The notes: generated from the sequence alone by a model not told the origin. A stretch of 64,000 bases of DNA from Phytohabitans sp036906915 (GCF_036906915.1 NZ_JBAKHX010000004.1:186001-250000); one strand, 5' to 3'; positions 24,343-33,347 are shown, numbered from the stretch's first letter. Made by a program: numbers and translations.

Positions 24343-25863
24343 TCATGAGCGCCGCCGCAACTGGCTGCGCCGGGGACGGCGCCACGCCCCGGTCTTCGCC
24401 TCGATGTACCGGCTGAGGATGCGGGCGTCGTAGCCGACCCGAAGGAGCTGGTCGCGCACCCGTTCCGGCAGGTGCATGGGTATCGCCCGGCCGTCCGACC
24501 CCGGGCCGAAGATGGTGGTGGTGGAGATCCGGGCGCCGTCGCCGACCCCGACGATCTCCTCGACGTGCGAGACGAACCGGTGCTTGCGGCCGCCGATCGC
24601 GGTCTCGTCTTCGACCGTCACGTACACGATCAGGTCGAGCGCGTTACCCGCCATCCGCCGGGCCTGCTCGACGGTCATCTCCTTGCCGTGCGACAGCGCC
24701 AGCTCGATGATGCGCTCGCTGACGCCGCCCGGGCTGCGGGCGTGGATGGTGCACATGGAGCCGCGGCTCGTGGTCATCGCCTGGAGCATCGGCACGATCT
24801 CCCGCGACCGCACCTCGCCGACGATGATCCGCAGGGCGCCCATCCGCAGCGACACCGGGATCAGGTCGGCGATGGTCACCTCACCCGCCGGGCGCCCGTC
24901 GGGCCCGCGCTCGCCGTGGCCCTCGCGCGATTCAAAGCTCATCACCGCACGGTGCCGCTCGCCGCGGCGCGCCGGCAGCAGCTCGCGGCTCTCCTCCAGC
25001 AGCACGTACGGCTCGTCGGGCGGGATCTCGCTCATCATCGCCCGGATCACCGTGGTCTTACCCGCGCCGGCCAGCCCGGCCACCATGATGTTGAGCCCGG
25101 CGCGCATCGCCGCCCGCAGGAAGTCGCGGATCAGCCCGTCCAGCATCTCGTCGAGGTCGGCCCGGCCGCCCGAGATGTCGTCGAGCGTGATGTCGAGGGT
25201 GTTGTGCCGGCGGATCACGGCGTAAGGGCGGTGGCTGACCAGGTACACGGCCGCGAGGCGGCTGCCGTCTGGCAACTGGAGGTCGAGAGTCGGCTTGGAC
25301 GTCGACAGCGAGCGCTCGGTGGCGCCGGCCCGGCGGGCGGCCGCCTGCAGGATCTCGACCAGCTCCTCGTCGCTGTCGGCGATCGGCTCGGCCCACTCGA
25401 TGCCGCCGCCGTGCCGGGCGATCCGCACGTGGTCGCAGCCGAGCACGTGGACCTCTTCGATCGTGTCGTCGACCAGCAGCGACTGGAGCCGCCCGAGGCC
25501 CACCAGCTCGGCGGTGACCTGGTCGAGCAGTATCCGCTCCTCGGCCGCCGGCATCGGCGTGCCGGCCCGCCGCACGGTGTCCGCGTAGTCGGACACCACC
25601 GCGGCCGCCAGCCGCTGACGCTCGGCATCCTCCTCCGCCGGGGTGAAGTCACGCCCCCGCTGCCACCGGGTCAGCCGCTCGCTGAGCTGACGTCGCAGGT
25701 CACGCACCACCGCGAAGTCGACCCGGGGGCGGGCCGGCGTGGCTGGTGCCGAACCGTTGGCGTGGTGCCGTCCATTATGGACAGTAGGGGGCACCGGCGG
25801 CGCGGTGGAGATGGCGGGCTGCTGCGGCAGCCGCGGGTCCTGGTACACCGGCTCAAACCGCAT
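24343..25863 (-). CDS. tadA: Tad pilus assembly ATPase, TadA/CpaF type
   Basis: The 506 residues comprise a Pro-rich N-terminal 45 residues, a helical domain, then a secretion ATPase core. Walker A is GLAGAGKTT (263-271), the Asp/His-box region is around YVLLEESRELL and CTIHARSPGGVSERIIELAL, and Walker B is RIIVGEVRSRE (Glu350). It powers pilus assembly from the cytoplasm. Start ATG 25863 overlaps the tadZ-like gene by 11 bases. Confidence 0.93.
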   Translation of the reverse strand: MRFEPVYQDPRLPQQPAISTAPPVPPTVHNGRHHANGSAPATPARPRVDFAVVRDLRRQLSERLTRWQRGRDFTPAEEDAERQRLAAAVVSDYADTVRRAGTPMPAAEERILLDQVTAELVGLGRLQSLLVDDTIEEVHVLGCDHVRIARHGGGIEWAEPIADSDEELVEILQAAARRAGATERSLSTSKPTLDLQLPDGSRLAAVYLVSHRPYAVIRRHNTLDITLDDISGGRADLDEMLDGLIRDFLRAAMRAGLNIMVAGLAGAGKTTVIRAMMSEIPPDEPYVLLEESRELLPARRGERHRAVMSFESREGHGERGPDGRPAGEVTIADLIPVSLRMGALRIIVGEVRSREIVPMLQAMTTSRGSMCTIHARSPGGVSERIIELALSHGKEMTVEQARRMAGNALDLIVYVTVEDETAIGGRKHRFVSHVEEIVGVGDGARISTTTIFGPGSDGRAIPMHLPERVRDQLLRVGYDARILSRYIEAKTGAWRRPRRSQLRRRS

Positions 25864-26656
25864 TTGGCGCCTCCGTCAGCGCTGGACGCCAGCTCAGCCG
25901 GGCACGCCGGCGGTCGAGGATGGCGTTGATGGGCACTTCCAGCGCATCGGCCGCCCGCATGAGCGGGCGGTTGGCCTTGATGGTGCCGCCGTAGCTCAGC
26001 ACCTCGGCCGTACGAGGATCGTCGGGGATCCGCGCGATCACCGGCAACTCCAGCGCCTTGCTGATCTCGCCGGTGCCGTGGCCCTCGCCGACCAGCAGCA
26101 GCCGCACCGATCCCGGCGCGACCCGGTGCTCCCGGAAGTCGCGCTGGATCGCGGCGACCGCCGCGCGGGCGCTCGACAGGTCGGGCAGGTGTGCCGTGGT
26201 CACCACGAGCACGACCGCCGCGGCGCGCAGCACCGGCCACGGCGGGTTGTTCACGTACAGCCGTCCACAGTCGACAATCACGTCGTACGCCGGCTCGCCC
26301 TTCTCCAGTCCGGTGAAGAAGTCGGCGAACCGCTGCCACAACGGGGCGACCGTGCCCGCCTGGGTGGGGTCGACCACCCCCGGCAGCAGCAGCCGCTCGC
26401 GTTTCGGCGCGTCGAGGTCGATGAGCTGCGACCAGAAGTTCTCCTCCAGCTTGCCCTCGCGCAGCTCCGCGACGGCAAGCTCAGCGATACCGCGCGGCCC
26501 CGGTACGGCGCCGCCGAGGTAGCCGGCCATGATCGAGCCGCCGGCCGGATCGCACTCGGCCAGCAGCAGCCTGCGGTGCCAGGAGAGGGTGCACGCCAGC
26601 GCCGTCGCGGTCACACCGGGCGACCCCTTTGGCGATACCAGCGCGATGATCGCCAT
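25853..26656 (-). CDS. TadZ/CpaE-like MinD-type ATPase
   Basis: The 267 residues have a ParA/MinD fold with a deviant P-loop SPKGSPGVTATALA (residues 8-21) in which Lys-Gly-Gly-Val-Gly is altered. ECDPAGGSIMAGYLG is the switch region, YDVIVDCGR the Walker-B strand. TadZ proteins localise Tad pili to a cell pole, and several have degenerate ATP sites like this. Position between the CpaB-like gene and tadA supports the call. Confidence 0.85.
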   Translation of the reverse strand: MAIIALVSPKGSPGVTATALACTLSWHRRLLLAECDPAGGSIMAGYLGGAVPGPRGIAELAVAELREGKLEENFWSQLIDLDAPKRERLLLPGVVDPTQAGTVAPLWQRFADFFTGLEKGEPAYDVIVDCGRLYVNNPPWPVLRAAAVVLVVTTAHLPDLSSARAAVAAIQRDFREHRVAPGSVRLLLVGEGHGTGEISKALELPVIARIPDDPRTAEVLSYGGTIKANRPLMRAADALEVPINAILDRRRARLSWRPALTEAPNAV

Positions 26657-26658
26657 CT

Positions 26659-27339
26659 CTACGCCGACCCCGTGAGGATGACGGCGAGCCGGTCCTGGGC
26701 GGCGAGCGTGACCACGGCGGGGGCGTCCCGGCCGGCGACCGCCACGTACACGACGGTGGTGCCGCGGTCGGCTTCGTCTTCGTCGGGGACCGTGGCGTCG
26801 ACCACGACCCCCTCGTACCGGGTGGTCTGGCTCGCCCGTTCGGTGCTGGGCGCGTTCTGGGCGGGCGTGCTGACCAGCAGGATCTCGTCGCCCGGTTTGA
26901 GCTGCTTGGCCGGCACCTGGCTCGCCTTGAGGCCGATCGCCACCTGCTGCTTGCCGGGGCCGAGCAGCGGCTTGTCGGTGAGCTGGTCCATGGTGAGCAG
27001 GGTGCCGGGCACCAGCGTCACCGCCGCCCGCTTGCCGATCACCTTGTCGACGTCGGCGGCGGACACCGGCGACAGCCCTTGCCCACCCGCGACCTGCACG
27101 GCCACCACGTCGTCGGCGGTCAGCTCGGTGCCGACCGACACCTCCCGCGAGACCGCGAGATACGAACCGGTGGCGCGCACCGACGTGACCGCGAACGCGG
27201 CACCCAGCCCACCGAGCGCCACCAGCAGGATGGCGAGGCCGAGCAGTCCGGGGCGCATGCGGCGCTGGCGGACCACCTTGGGCGGCTCGACGGGCGCGGC
27301 GACAGGGCCGCCCACCTTGTGGTTCGTCGCGAGGCTCAC
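26659..27339 (-). CDS. SAF-domain pilus assembly protein (CpaB/RcpC-like)
   Basis: The 226 residues have a cytoplasmic tail with basic patch (RQRRMRPG), one helix (about 30-50, LLGLAILLVALGGLGAAFAV), then an SAF domain (YLAVSREVSVGTELTADDVVAVQV ... AAVTLVPGTLLTMDQLT) as in RcpC/CpaB, which binds cell-wall polymers. It is the third gene of the cluster and overlaps its upstream gene by 4 bases. Confidence 0.88.
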   Translation of the reverse strand: MSLATNHKVGGPVAAPVEPPKVVRQRRMRPGLLGLAILLVALGGLGAAFAVTSVRATGSYLAVSREVSVGTELTADDVVAVQVAGGQGLSPVSAADVDKVIGKRAAVTLVPGTLLTMDQLTDKPLLGPGKQQVAIGLKASQVPAKQLKPGDEILLVSTPAQNAPSTERASQTTRYEGVVVDATVPDEDEADRGTTVVYVAVAGRDAPAVVTLAAQDRLAVILTGSA

Positions 27340-28172
27340 CTGGTCACCACCTGCAACTCGTCGATCTGTATGTCGCCCGAGTCGGTACGTTCAGTCGTGA
27401 TCGTGCCGCTAATGCCGGTGTTGCTTTCCCAGTCGACCGTCCAGCTCGTCGTCGCCGTGATCGTGTATGCGCCAGCCTTCTGATAGGCGTATCCACAGTC
27501 CGGTGACGGCCCCTTGGCCCCCTTCGGGTACGGAGTGCCACCGGTCGGACATTCGATGCTCTTGCCGTCGCCCAGCTTGAACGTCAGCCCGGTGACGCGC
27601 GCATTGATAGTCACGGTGAGCCCGCCTTCGCTTCGTGATGCCTCGACCGGCCCCCAAGTGTTCGGGGACTGGCCCACCCAGAGCCACACCGGCAGTCCGA
27701 CGAGTCCAGGACCTTGGTCGGGCTTGAAGTGGATGTCGGGCTCGGCCAGAGTTACGGCGGCGAGCGCCTGGGCGATAGGCTCGGGATCCGGAAGGCCGCC
27801 GGGTGGCGTCGTAAGCCACACGTTCTGGGCCGCGCCGCCGAGGCAGGTGCGCGTGTACCAGTCGCCTTCGGAGCCGTCCGGCGAGGGCAGCTGCGGCTCG
27901 GCCATCTTGTAGTAACAGCCGTCCGATCCGAGCCAACCCCAGACCTCGTCAAAGCAGGGGACTTCCTCACCTGCGCGGTAGCACTTGCTCCTACCACCGC
28001 CGTTGTTTCCCCCGCCGTCTCCACCACCAGGTTTGCCGGGCTTTTCGTCGTAAACCCAGCAGTCGGTCTGACCTGGTGGGCATTCACCACCCGGTGGGGC
28101 GGCGACCGCCGCCGGGGCGGCCAGGAGCGTTGCGAAGAGGGCGAGGATCGGGAGCAGGCGGCGGGTCAGCAT
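27336..28172 (-). CDS. Secreted protein of the Tad locus, unknown function
   Basis: The 278 residues have a signal peptide (MLTRRLLPILALFATLLAAPAAVAA). Next is a Cys/Gly-rich segment with several cysteines (GECPPGQTDCWVYDEKPGKPGGGDGGGNNGGG, CYRAGEEVPC, DGCYYK, TRTCLGG). It ends in a beta-rich domain with the PKD-like strand AYQKAGAYTITATTSWTVDW. Such proteins recur in actinobacterial Tad loci and may be pilus-tip or wall components; that is inference. The start ATG 28172 overlaps the lipoprotein gene end by 7 bases. Confidence 0.8.
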   Translation of the reverse strand: MLTRRLLPILALFATLLAAPAAVAAPPGGECPPGQTDCWVYDEKPGKPGGGDGGGNNGGGRSKCYRAGEEVPCFDEVWGWLGSDGCYYKMAEPQLPSPDGSEGDWYTRTCLGGAAQNVWLTTPPGGLPDPEPIAQALAAVTLAEPDIHFKPDQGPGLVGLPVWLWVGQSPNTWGPVEASRSEGGLTVTINARVTGLTFKLGDGKSIECPTGGTPYPKGAKGPSPDCGYAYQKAGAYTITATTSWTVDWESNTGISGTITTERTDSGDIQIDELQVVTR

Positions 28173-28720
28173 GGCTGGTCCTCGTGCGTCGCGCCGTCGC
28201 TGATCAGCCAACGGCCATCCGGGTACCGGGTCGCCGTCGCGGTGGCCACAAATCGGCCGCCAGCCGCGCCGGGCACGGGCTTTTTCGAGTTGGCGTAGAC
28301 CATCTTGTATCCCGTGGAGTCGATGCAGTCCTGAATGGACACTGTGGGCGGCTCGGCGGCCAGGTCGACGGTGGTCACATGCGGATCGGAAGCGAGCTTT
28401 CCGGTGCGCACTGCGCCATGTGTCTTCAGATCGCGGACAGCGTCGCGCACCCGCGTCAATAGCGGGTCGGCGACGTATTTGGTCAGGTCGGGGTGTTTTG
28501 GATCTGGGTCGAGCGACGCCACCCGAGACGCGGTTAGATACCCCTTGTATGCGGCCAATGCGGCCTTGGACGCTTTTGCCGCCTCAGCGTCATTTGAGGC
28601 GGTCGCGGCGGGTGCCGCGGCAGCGGAATTTGACGACTTGTCAGAGGTTGAACAGGCGGTCGCGCCGCCAACGAGTATTACGGCGACGAGCGCCGCCCCG
28701 GCCCGGCCCAGGTGCTGCAT
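28166..28720 (-). CDS. Lipoprotein of the Tad locus
   Basis: The 184 residues have a signal with lipobox VGGATAC (Cys near 21), an Ala/Ser linker, and then a domain beginning AKASKAALAAYKGYLTASRVASLDPDPKHPDLTKYVADPLLTRVRDAV, a pattern seen in actinobacterial lipoproteins related to the NTF2-like/Mce-associated group. The first gene of the Tad cluster. ATG 28720 is used; TTG 28726 two codons upstream has better spacing from GGGAGGG. Confidence 0.8.
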   Translation of the reverse strand: MQHLGRAGAALVAVILVGGATACSTSDKSSNSAAAAPAATASNDAEAAKASKAALAAYKGYLTASRVASLDPDPKHPDLTKYVADPLLTRVRDAVRDLKTHGAVRTGKLASDPHVTTVDLAAEPPTVSIQDCIDSTGYKMVYANSKKPVPGAAGGRFVATATATRYPDGRWLISDGATHEDQPC

Positions 28721-28918
28721 ACGCAACTGTGCACCCTCCCTGCACTTGCGTCCGGCGCCTCCAGCCGGCCATAGCCATCCCCCCTGGGCAGTGTGGAATC
28801 GGGTCTCGGTGATCGCGGAAACACCGAGAGGAACACCCAGATGGGCAGCATAGGCTGACTGCCGCCGATGCAACAGAGGCAATCGAAACGATCACGGTAC
28901 GTAGCGGGAGTTGAGTGG
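28721..28918. promoter_or_regulatory. Divergent promoter region of the Tad locus
   Basis: This 198-base gap separates the twelve-gene minus-strand Tad cluster from the prepilin peptidase. It must hold both promoters. I see no convincing boxes or operator and no small gene. Confidence 0.4.
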
Positions 28919-29662
28919 ATGACGATCAATGCCGATGGGGTGCTCGCCCTGGTCGCCCTGGTGGCCGGTGCGGTACTCGGCCCGCTCCTGCGTGCGCAGA
29001 TCCTCCACTTCTCGGTACCAAATGAAGAAAGCTGGCGGCGCGACTGCCCGGAGTGCGGCGCGGCCCTGCTACCGACCACGTGGCGCGTCCTGCCGCCTAA
29101 TGGACAGTGCCCGCGGTGCCGGCGGCGGATCGGCCCGGCGCCCGGCCTCGTAGAGGCCGCGGCCGCCGCGACGCTCGCACTGCTCGCCTGGCGGGTTTCC
29201 GCGCCGTTGCCGCTGGCGGCACTGTGCTGGGCGGCGGTGTTCGGCGTCGTGCTGGCGTTCGTCGACGTGGTGGTGCACCGCCTGCCCGACCGCCTGACGC
29301 TGCCGGCGGCCGGCGGCACCGCTGTCCTGTTAGGACTTTCAGCGGTGCTCGACGGCGAGCCGCGGCGCTATGCGGTGGCGCTCGCGAGCGGACTGGGGCT
29401 GGCGGCCTTCTATCTCGTGCTGGCGCTCATCGCGCCGGCCGGCATGGGGCTCGGCGACGTGAAGCTAGCGCTGTGCGTGGGCCTGGTGGCGGGCTGGTTC
29501 GGCTGGCAGGTGGCGGTATTGGCGGCCATGGCCGGCTTCCTCATGGCCGGCCTGTACGCCGCGGGCCTTTTGGTGATGGGCCGGGTGAGCCGCAAAGACC
29601 ACGTCCCCCATGGCCCGTTCATGCTGCTGGGCGCCCTGGTCGCGGTCATCCTCGCGGCGTGA
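28919..29662 (+). CDS. Prepilin peptidase, A24 family
   Basis: The 247 residues contain both catalytic aspartates: Asp116 in AFVDVVVHRLPDRLT and Asp180 in GMGLGDVKLAL. About seven helices follow a short N-terminal loop with a zinc-type pair CPEC (43-46) and CPRC (64-67), as in the bifunctional PilD class, though the methyltransferase part is reduced. It would cut the TadE-type leaders encoded by the divergent cluster. ATG 28919 has GGGAG nine bases upstream. Its end overlaps the convergent small regulator by 17 bases. Confidence 0.92.
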   Translation: MTINADGVLALVALVAGAVLGPLLRAQILHFSVPNEESWRRDCPECGAALLPTTWRVLPPNGQCPRCRRRIGPAPGLVEAAAAATLALLAWRVSAPLPLAALCWAAVFGVVLAFVDVVVHRLPDRLTLPAAGGTAVLLGLSAVLDGEPRRYAVALASGLGLAAFYLVLALIAPAGMGLGDVKLALCVGLVAGWFGWQVAVLAAMAGFLMAGLYAAGLLVMGRVSRKDHVPHGPFMLLGALVAVILAA

Positions 29663-29888
29663 CGTCCGCTCCGATGCGCGGGAACGGGGACGTGGAGAAG
29701 ATGACCTCCACCGGGACCTCGAAGTATTCGGCCAGGCGTAAGGCCAGGTGGAGGCTTGGACTGAATTCGCCTCGCTCCAGATAGCCCACCGTCTGATAGT
29801 GGACGCCCAGTGCCTCGGCGAGCTGGCGGCGGGAGATGCCGCGCTCCGCACGCAGCATCGCGATGCGGTTGTAGATCACCTCGCTCAT
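29646..29888 (-). CDS. Small XRE-type regulator
   Basis: The 80 residues hold one helix-turn-helix (about 5-58: IYNRIAMLRAERGISRRQLAEALGVHYQTVGYLERGEFSPSLHLALRLAEYFEVPVEVIFS), like the YozG/SdpI-associated minimal regulators. It is 10 bases downstream of the ABC permease gene and so probably co-transcribed with the exporter and controls it. ATG 29888 is used; GTG 29894 is possible. Confidence 0.85.
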   Translation of the reverse strand: MSEVIYNRIAMLRAERGISRRQLAEALGVHYQTVGYLERGEFSPSLHLALRLAEYFEVPVEVIFSTSPFPRIGADVTPRG

Positions 29889-29898
29889 CGGCACCGCC

Positions 29899-30750
29899 TC
29901 ACGTTATCCGCTGCATTGCCTTTTCCCGGCGGGCCGCCACGCTGGAGCCGGACTCGCGCCGGGCCATGCGCCGCAGCACGATCGGCGCCAGGATCAGCCC
30001 GGCAACGGCCCACACGCCCAGTACGCCGGCCGTCTCCAGATGCCGCCACGAGTGGTCGAACTCGACGGCCGCCAGGTCGTGCGGCAGGAGCGCGGATCGC
30101 ATGCCCAGACCGAGCCAGTAGATCGGAAAGACCTGGGCGATGCCCTGTAGCCAGGTAGGGAAGTTCGTGATCGGGTAGAAGATGCCGGACGTCGCGATCA
30201 GTCCCATGACCGGCAGCATGATCATGCCCAGGTTGCGGGGGTTGGACATCAACGACCCGAAGATCGCACCAATCGGCATGGTGGCCAGCATGCCGAGCAC
30301 CAGTACCCAGATGAGCGTCAACCATCCACTCGGGTCGCCGAGGGCGAGCCCGCCGACGAGGCCGGCGCCGGAGACGAGATAGAGCACGATGCTGAAGACC
30401 GTCATGCCGGAGACCAGCACGATCTTGCCGACCAGGTAGCCAACCATGCCGTTCGGCGTGGCCTTGGCGCGCAGCAGCGTGCCGTCCTCCCGGTCGATGG
30501 ACAGCGACATCGCCATCGTCATCAGACCGCCGAACGCGACGCTCATGCCCAGCGCGCTCGGCAGCGTGCGGGAGCCCAGCGAGAAGCTCGTACCCGGCAC
30601 GGTCGAGCCGCGCATGAAGAACATGACAGCGAGCAGGATGACCGTGGGAAAGATGTAGTTCCACAGGTCCTGGGCGTTGGTGAAGGTCTGGCGCAGCTCG
30701 ATCCAGCCGCGCGCGAGCCCCGCGCGGGTCGCGGCCAGCGTGGGCGTCAT
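29899..30750 (-). CDS. ABC-2 type exporter permease
   Basis: The 283 residues have six hydrophobic segments in the ABC-2 arrangement, the first (NYIFPTVILLAVMFFM) preceded by an amphipathic helix. It contains the family-typical SIDREDGTLLRAKATPNG segment and FYPITNFPTWLQGIAQVFPIYWLGLGMR. It begins in an ATGA overlap with the ATPase gene. The substrate is probably a drug or lipid, but not deducible. Confidence 0.9.
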   Translation of the reverse strand: MTPTLAATRAGLARGWIELRQTFTNAQDLWNYIFPTVILLAVMFFMRGSTVPGTSFSLGSRTLPSALGMSVAFGGLMTMAMSLSIDREDGTLLRAKATPNGMVGYLVGKIVLVSGMTVFSIVLYLVSGAGLVGGLALGDPSGWLTLIWVLVLGMLATMPIGAIFGSLMSNPRNLGMIMLPVMGLIATSGIFYPITNFPTWLQGIAQVFPIYWLGLGMRSALLPHDLAAVEFDHSWRHLETAGVLGVWAVAGLILAPIVLRRMARRESGSSVAARREKAMQRIT

Positions 30751-31670
30751 CGGATGGCCTCCTCGAACGCGCGGAGGGCAGCGCCGCTCCTGCCCGACTC
30801 GTACTCGCGCACCAGCGCCATGTAGGTGTCTTCCAGGCTGGCGCAGCGCACCTCCAGGTCGGTGATGCTCCCGCCGTACTGGGCGAACAGCTCGCGCACG
30901 AACCCCGTGGCGTCGGCCGCCGCATGCACGAAACGCACCCCGTCGCGGGTCCACCGGACCTCCGCGTCGGTGGAGACCCGGCGGGTCAGCTCGTCGGCCG
31001 AGCCGTTCGCGATGATCGAGCCGCCGGCCAGGAGCAGGATGCGGTCGGCCAGCTTCTCGGCCTCGTCGAGATCGTGGGTGGTCAGCAGGATCGTCGTGTC
31101 GTCGATGTCGGACAGCCGGTGCACCAAGTCGTGGAAGTCGCGGCGCGCCTCCGGGTCGAACCCGGCGGTCGGCTCGTCGAGGAAGAGCAGCTCGGGCCGG
31201 CCCACGATGCCGATCGCCACGTCGAGCCGACGGCGCTGGCCGCCGGAGAGCTGACCGACCCGCTTGTGCGCGTGCGGCGTGAGACCGACGGCGTCGACCA
31301 GTTCGTCCACGTTCCACGGGCGGCGGATGCGGTCAGTGGAGTAGCTGGCGTAGTACGAGCCGAGATGCGCCAGCAGCTGGCGCACGCGCCACTTGCTGTG
31401 ATCGCGCCACGACTGGAGAACCACGCCGAGCCGGGCCCGCCACGCCTCCGTGCCGTGCCCAGGGTCGACGCCGAGCACCGAGACCTTCCCCGCCGAGCGG
31501 ATGCGAAAGCCCTCCAGGATCTCGATCGTGGTGGTCTTACCCGCTCCGTTCGGGCCGAGCAACGCCAGCACCTCGCCGCGCCCCGCGGTGAACGAGACAC
31601 CCGTGAGCACGTCGGTGGTGCCGTACCGCATCCGCAGGTCGCGGACGTCGATGACAGCCTCGGACGTCAT
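30747..31670 (-). CDS. ABC-2 type exporter ATP-binding protein
   Basis: The 307 residues have Walker A GPNGAGKTT, signature LSGGQRRRLDVA, Walker B LLFLDEPTAGFD and the switch His in LLTTHDLDE, followed by a C-terminal 80-residue regulatory part (DrrA-like length). It pairs with the coupled permease downstream. ATG 31670 has GGGGAGGTGGGGATCT before it. Confidence 0.93.
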   Translation of the reverse strand: MTSEAVIDVRDLRMRYGTTDVLTGVSFTAGRGEVLALLGPNGAGKTTTIEILEGFRIRSAGKVSVLGVDPGHGTEAWRARLGVVLQSWRDHSKWRVRQLLAHLGSYYASYSTDRIRRPWNVDELVDAVGLTPHAHKRVGQLSGGQRRRLDVAIGIVGRPELLFLDEPTAGFDPEARRDFHDLVHRLSDIDDTTILLTTHDLDEAEKLADRILLLAGGSIIANGSADELTRRVSTDAEVRWTRDGVRFVHAAADATGFVRELFAQYGGSITDLEVRCASLEDTYMALVREYESGRSGAALRAFEEAIR

Positions 31671-31740
31671 AGATCCCCACCTCCCCGTATGAGAGATCCC
31701 GCAAAATGTAGCAGGTCTACTACTGGTAGAGGTAGAGGTG

Positions 31741-31968
31741 TTAGGGGCGGGTCCAGGCGATGAAGCGCTCGTACAACTGAGTGGTTGTGGCGGCGGTCAG
31801 CTCGCCGGCCGCGTGACCGAGCTGGGTCGCCATGTAAACCGCCAGGTTGACCCGCTGCTCGCCGTACTCCTCGCAGAGTTGGTCGCGCGCTGACGCGCAC
31901 GGCCAGTCCTGGCCACATGTCGCACAGGTCCAGGCCGGCCGGACCGGCGTATGTTCGCCGGTGGCCAT
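31741..31968 (-). CDS. Small zinc-ribbon-like actinobacterial protein
   Basis: The 75 residues begin MATGEHTPVRPAWTCATCGQDWPCASARDQL, with cysteines C-x2-C-x4-C suggesting a single metal knuckle, followed by helices (NLAVYMATQLGHAAGEL, TTTQLYERFIAWTRP). Small proteins with this PTWxCxxCGxPWPC pattern are frequent in Micromonosporaceae and relatives, function unknown. ATG 31968 follows GTGAGGAGC; the frame is open 31 codons upstream. Confidence 0.75.
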   Translation of the reverse strand: MATGEHTPVRPAWTCATCGQDWPCASARDQLCEEYGEQRVNLAVYMATQLGHAAGELTAATTTQLYERFIAWTRP

Positions 31969-32101
31969 GCTCCTCACCCCCATCGTCCGGTAACTGTGAA
32001 GACGGTAGGGGCGCCGTTGCCCCGCGCCGTGGGGCGCGATGTACGACGTTGTGGAAATCACGGCGGTGTACTGAGGACGTGGCGTCCCACCCCGCCAAGG
32101 G

Positions 32102-33280
32102 TCACGCCGCGATCCCCATCCGGTCGGCCAGGCCGACCAGCCCTGGCAGGCGCTGCTTGCGGCGTCGCGGCAGCAGCTCGGCGATGATCGTGCGGGCGAT
32201 GGTCTGGTGCGGCAGCATCTCGGCAGCGAGCGCCTCCACGGCGCGCAGCGTGTCGACGGCGTCTTGCGAACGCCAGTCGCTCATCTGCGCCCAGGCCACG
32301 TTGAGCAGGTATCGGGCGTGCATCGCTGTTGGCACGGCGGCTGGCCGCTCGACGCGCTCGGCCAGCCTGATCGCCTGACGCGGGCGATCGGCGGCGATCG
32401 CCACGTCGACCGCCTTCATGGCGGCCACCGTCGGGCCGAACGCCATCCCCACGTACCGGCTGTAGTGGTCACTGCCCATCCGGGCCGCTGCGGCCTGCAC
32501 GAGGCCCAGCAGCTCCTGCGCCTCCGGCTGCCGGCCCGACCGGGCCACTGCCGTGGTCGCGTACCGCAGCAGCTCGCCCCAGACCGCGACCTGGTCGGCC
32601 GACGCCCGGGAGAGCGCCGGCTCGACCGACTCGGCGGTCGACACGGCGACGTGCTCAGCCTCGGACCAGAGCCCCTGGCGGGAGAGCACCCACGATCGGG
32701 TGGCCTGCTGGCTGGCGTGCAGTAACTCGTCACCCGACGCCTCGGCGGCCCGCATGCCCTCGGTCAGCGCCAGGTGAGCCAGGTCTTCGTGCGCCAGGTG
32801 GGCCAGCAGCGCCGCCGTCACCTGCATCAGCTCGGCCAGCAGGGCGTACGCGGGCGCACCCGAAGCTGAGGCGGCGGCCCGCGCCTCGCCGATCCGCTCG
32901 GGCAGCTCACGGGCCAGTTCGCCGTACCGGCCGGCCCAGTACAGCCGCCACACGTCGCCGACCCGCGGCCGCAGTGCCGCCACGGTGGGAGGGACCACCT
33001 CGACCAGACGTATCCCGAGCACCGCGCGCCGGAGCGCGCCGACCTCGCCGTTGGCTGGACCGGCGGGCAGCCCGTGCGCCTTGCCGAGCAGGTCGGCGGG
33101 CGTGACGTCGAGCGCGCTGGCGAGCGCGGTCAGGCTGGCGATCCGGGTAGCGTGCCGCTGGCCCTGCTCCAGCTTGCGAACGAGGTCGACGGAGACGCCG
33201 GCACGCTCGGCAAGGTCACGCTGGGACATCGCCCGCCGTCGGCGGAGGGCGGAGAGCTGTGCACCGAGCGTGGACCGCAT
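32102..33280 (-). CDS. XRE-family regulator with helical-repeat C-terminal domain
   Basis: The 392 residues have a helix-turn-helix at 5-60 (GAQLSALRRRRAMSQRDLAERAGVSVDLVRKLEQGQRHATRIASLTALASALDV). A long all-helical region of TPR-like pattern follows (WRLYWAGRYGELARELPERIGEARA and following), as in actinomycete regulators thought to sense peptides. ATG 33280 has GAGGAG. A perfect inverted repeat lies just upstream (33300-33318), probably an autoregulatory site. Confidence 0.87.
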   Translation of the reverse strand: MRSTLGAQLSALRRRRAMSQRDLAERAGVSVDLVRKLEQGQRHATRIASLTALASALDVTPADLLGKAHGLPAGPANGEVGALRRAVLGIRLVEVVPPTVAALRPRVGDVWRLYWAGRYGELARELPERIGEARAAASASGAPAYALLAELMQVTAALLAHLAHEDLAHLALTEGMRAAEASGDELLHASQQATRSWVLSRQGLWSEAEHVAVSTAESVEPALSRASADQVAVWGELLRYATTAVARSGRQPEAQELLGLVQAAAARMGSDHYSRYVGMAFGPTVAAMKAVDVAIAADRPRQAIRLAERVERPAAVPTAMHARYLLNVAWAQMSDWRSQDAVDTLRAVEALAAEMLPHQTIARTIIAELLPRRRKQRLPGLVGLADRMGIAA

Positions 33281-33299
33281 CGCAGCTCCTCGACCGAGG

Positions 33300-33318
33300 A
33301 CCGTCTTATATCGACGGT
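33300..33318. promoter_or_regulatory. Inverted repeat upstream of XRE regulator
   Basis: ACCGTC-7 bases-GACGGT, perfect 6-bp arms around TTATATC, 20 bases upstream of the regulator's start codon. The AT-rich spacer could be the -10 region, so binding there would block transcription. Confidence 0.5.
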
Positions 33319-33347
33319 ACGCGTTACCCACCGGGTGGTGTTAGCCC

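Noticed and set aside
24472..25929. A 485-codon plus-strand frame opposite tadA
   Set aside because: Antisense noise; tadA with Walker motifs covers the same interval.
31674..31740. Repeated CTACTAC/GGTAGAGGTAGAGGTG stretch upstream of the ABC exporter as an operator
   Set aside because: Short, imperfect direct repeats without symmetric arrangement; too weak to call.
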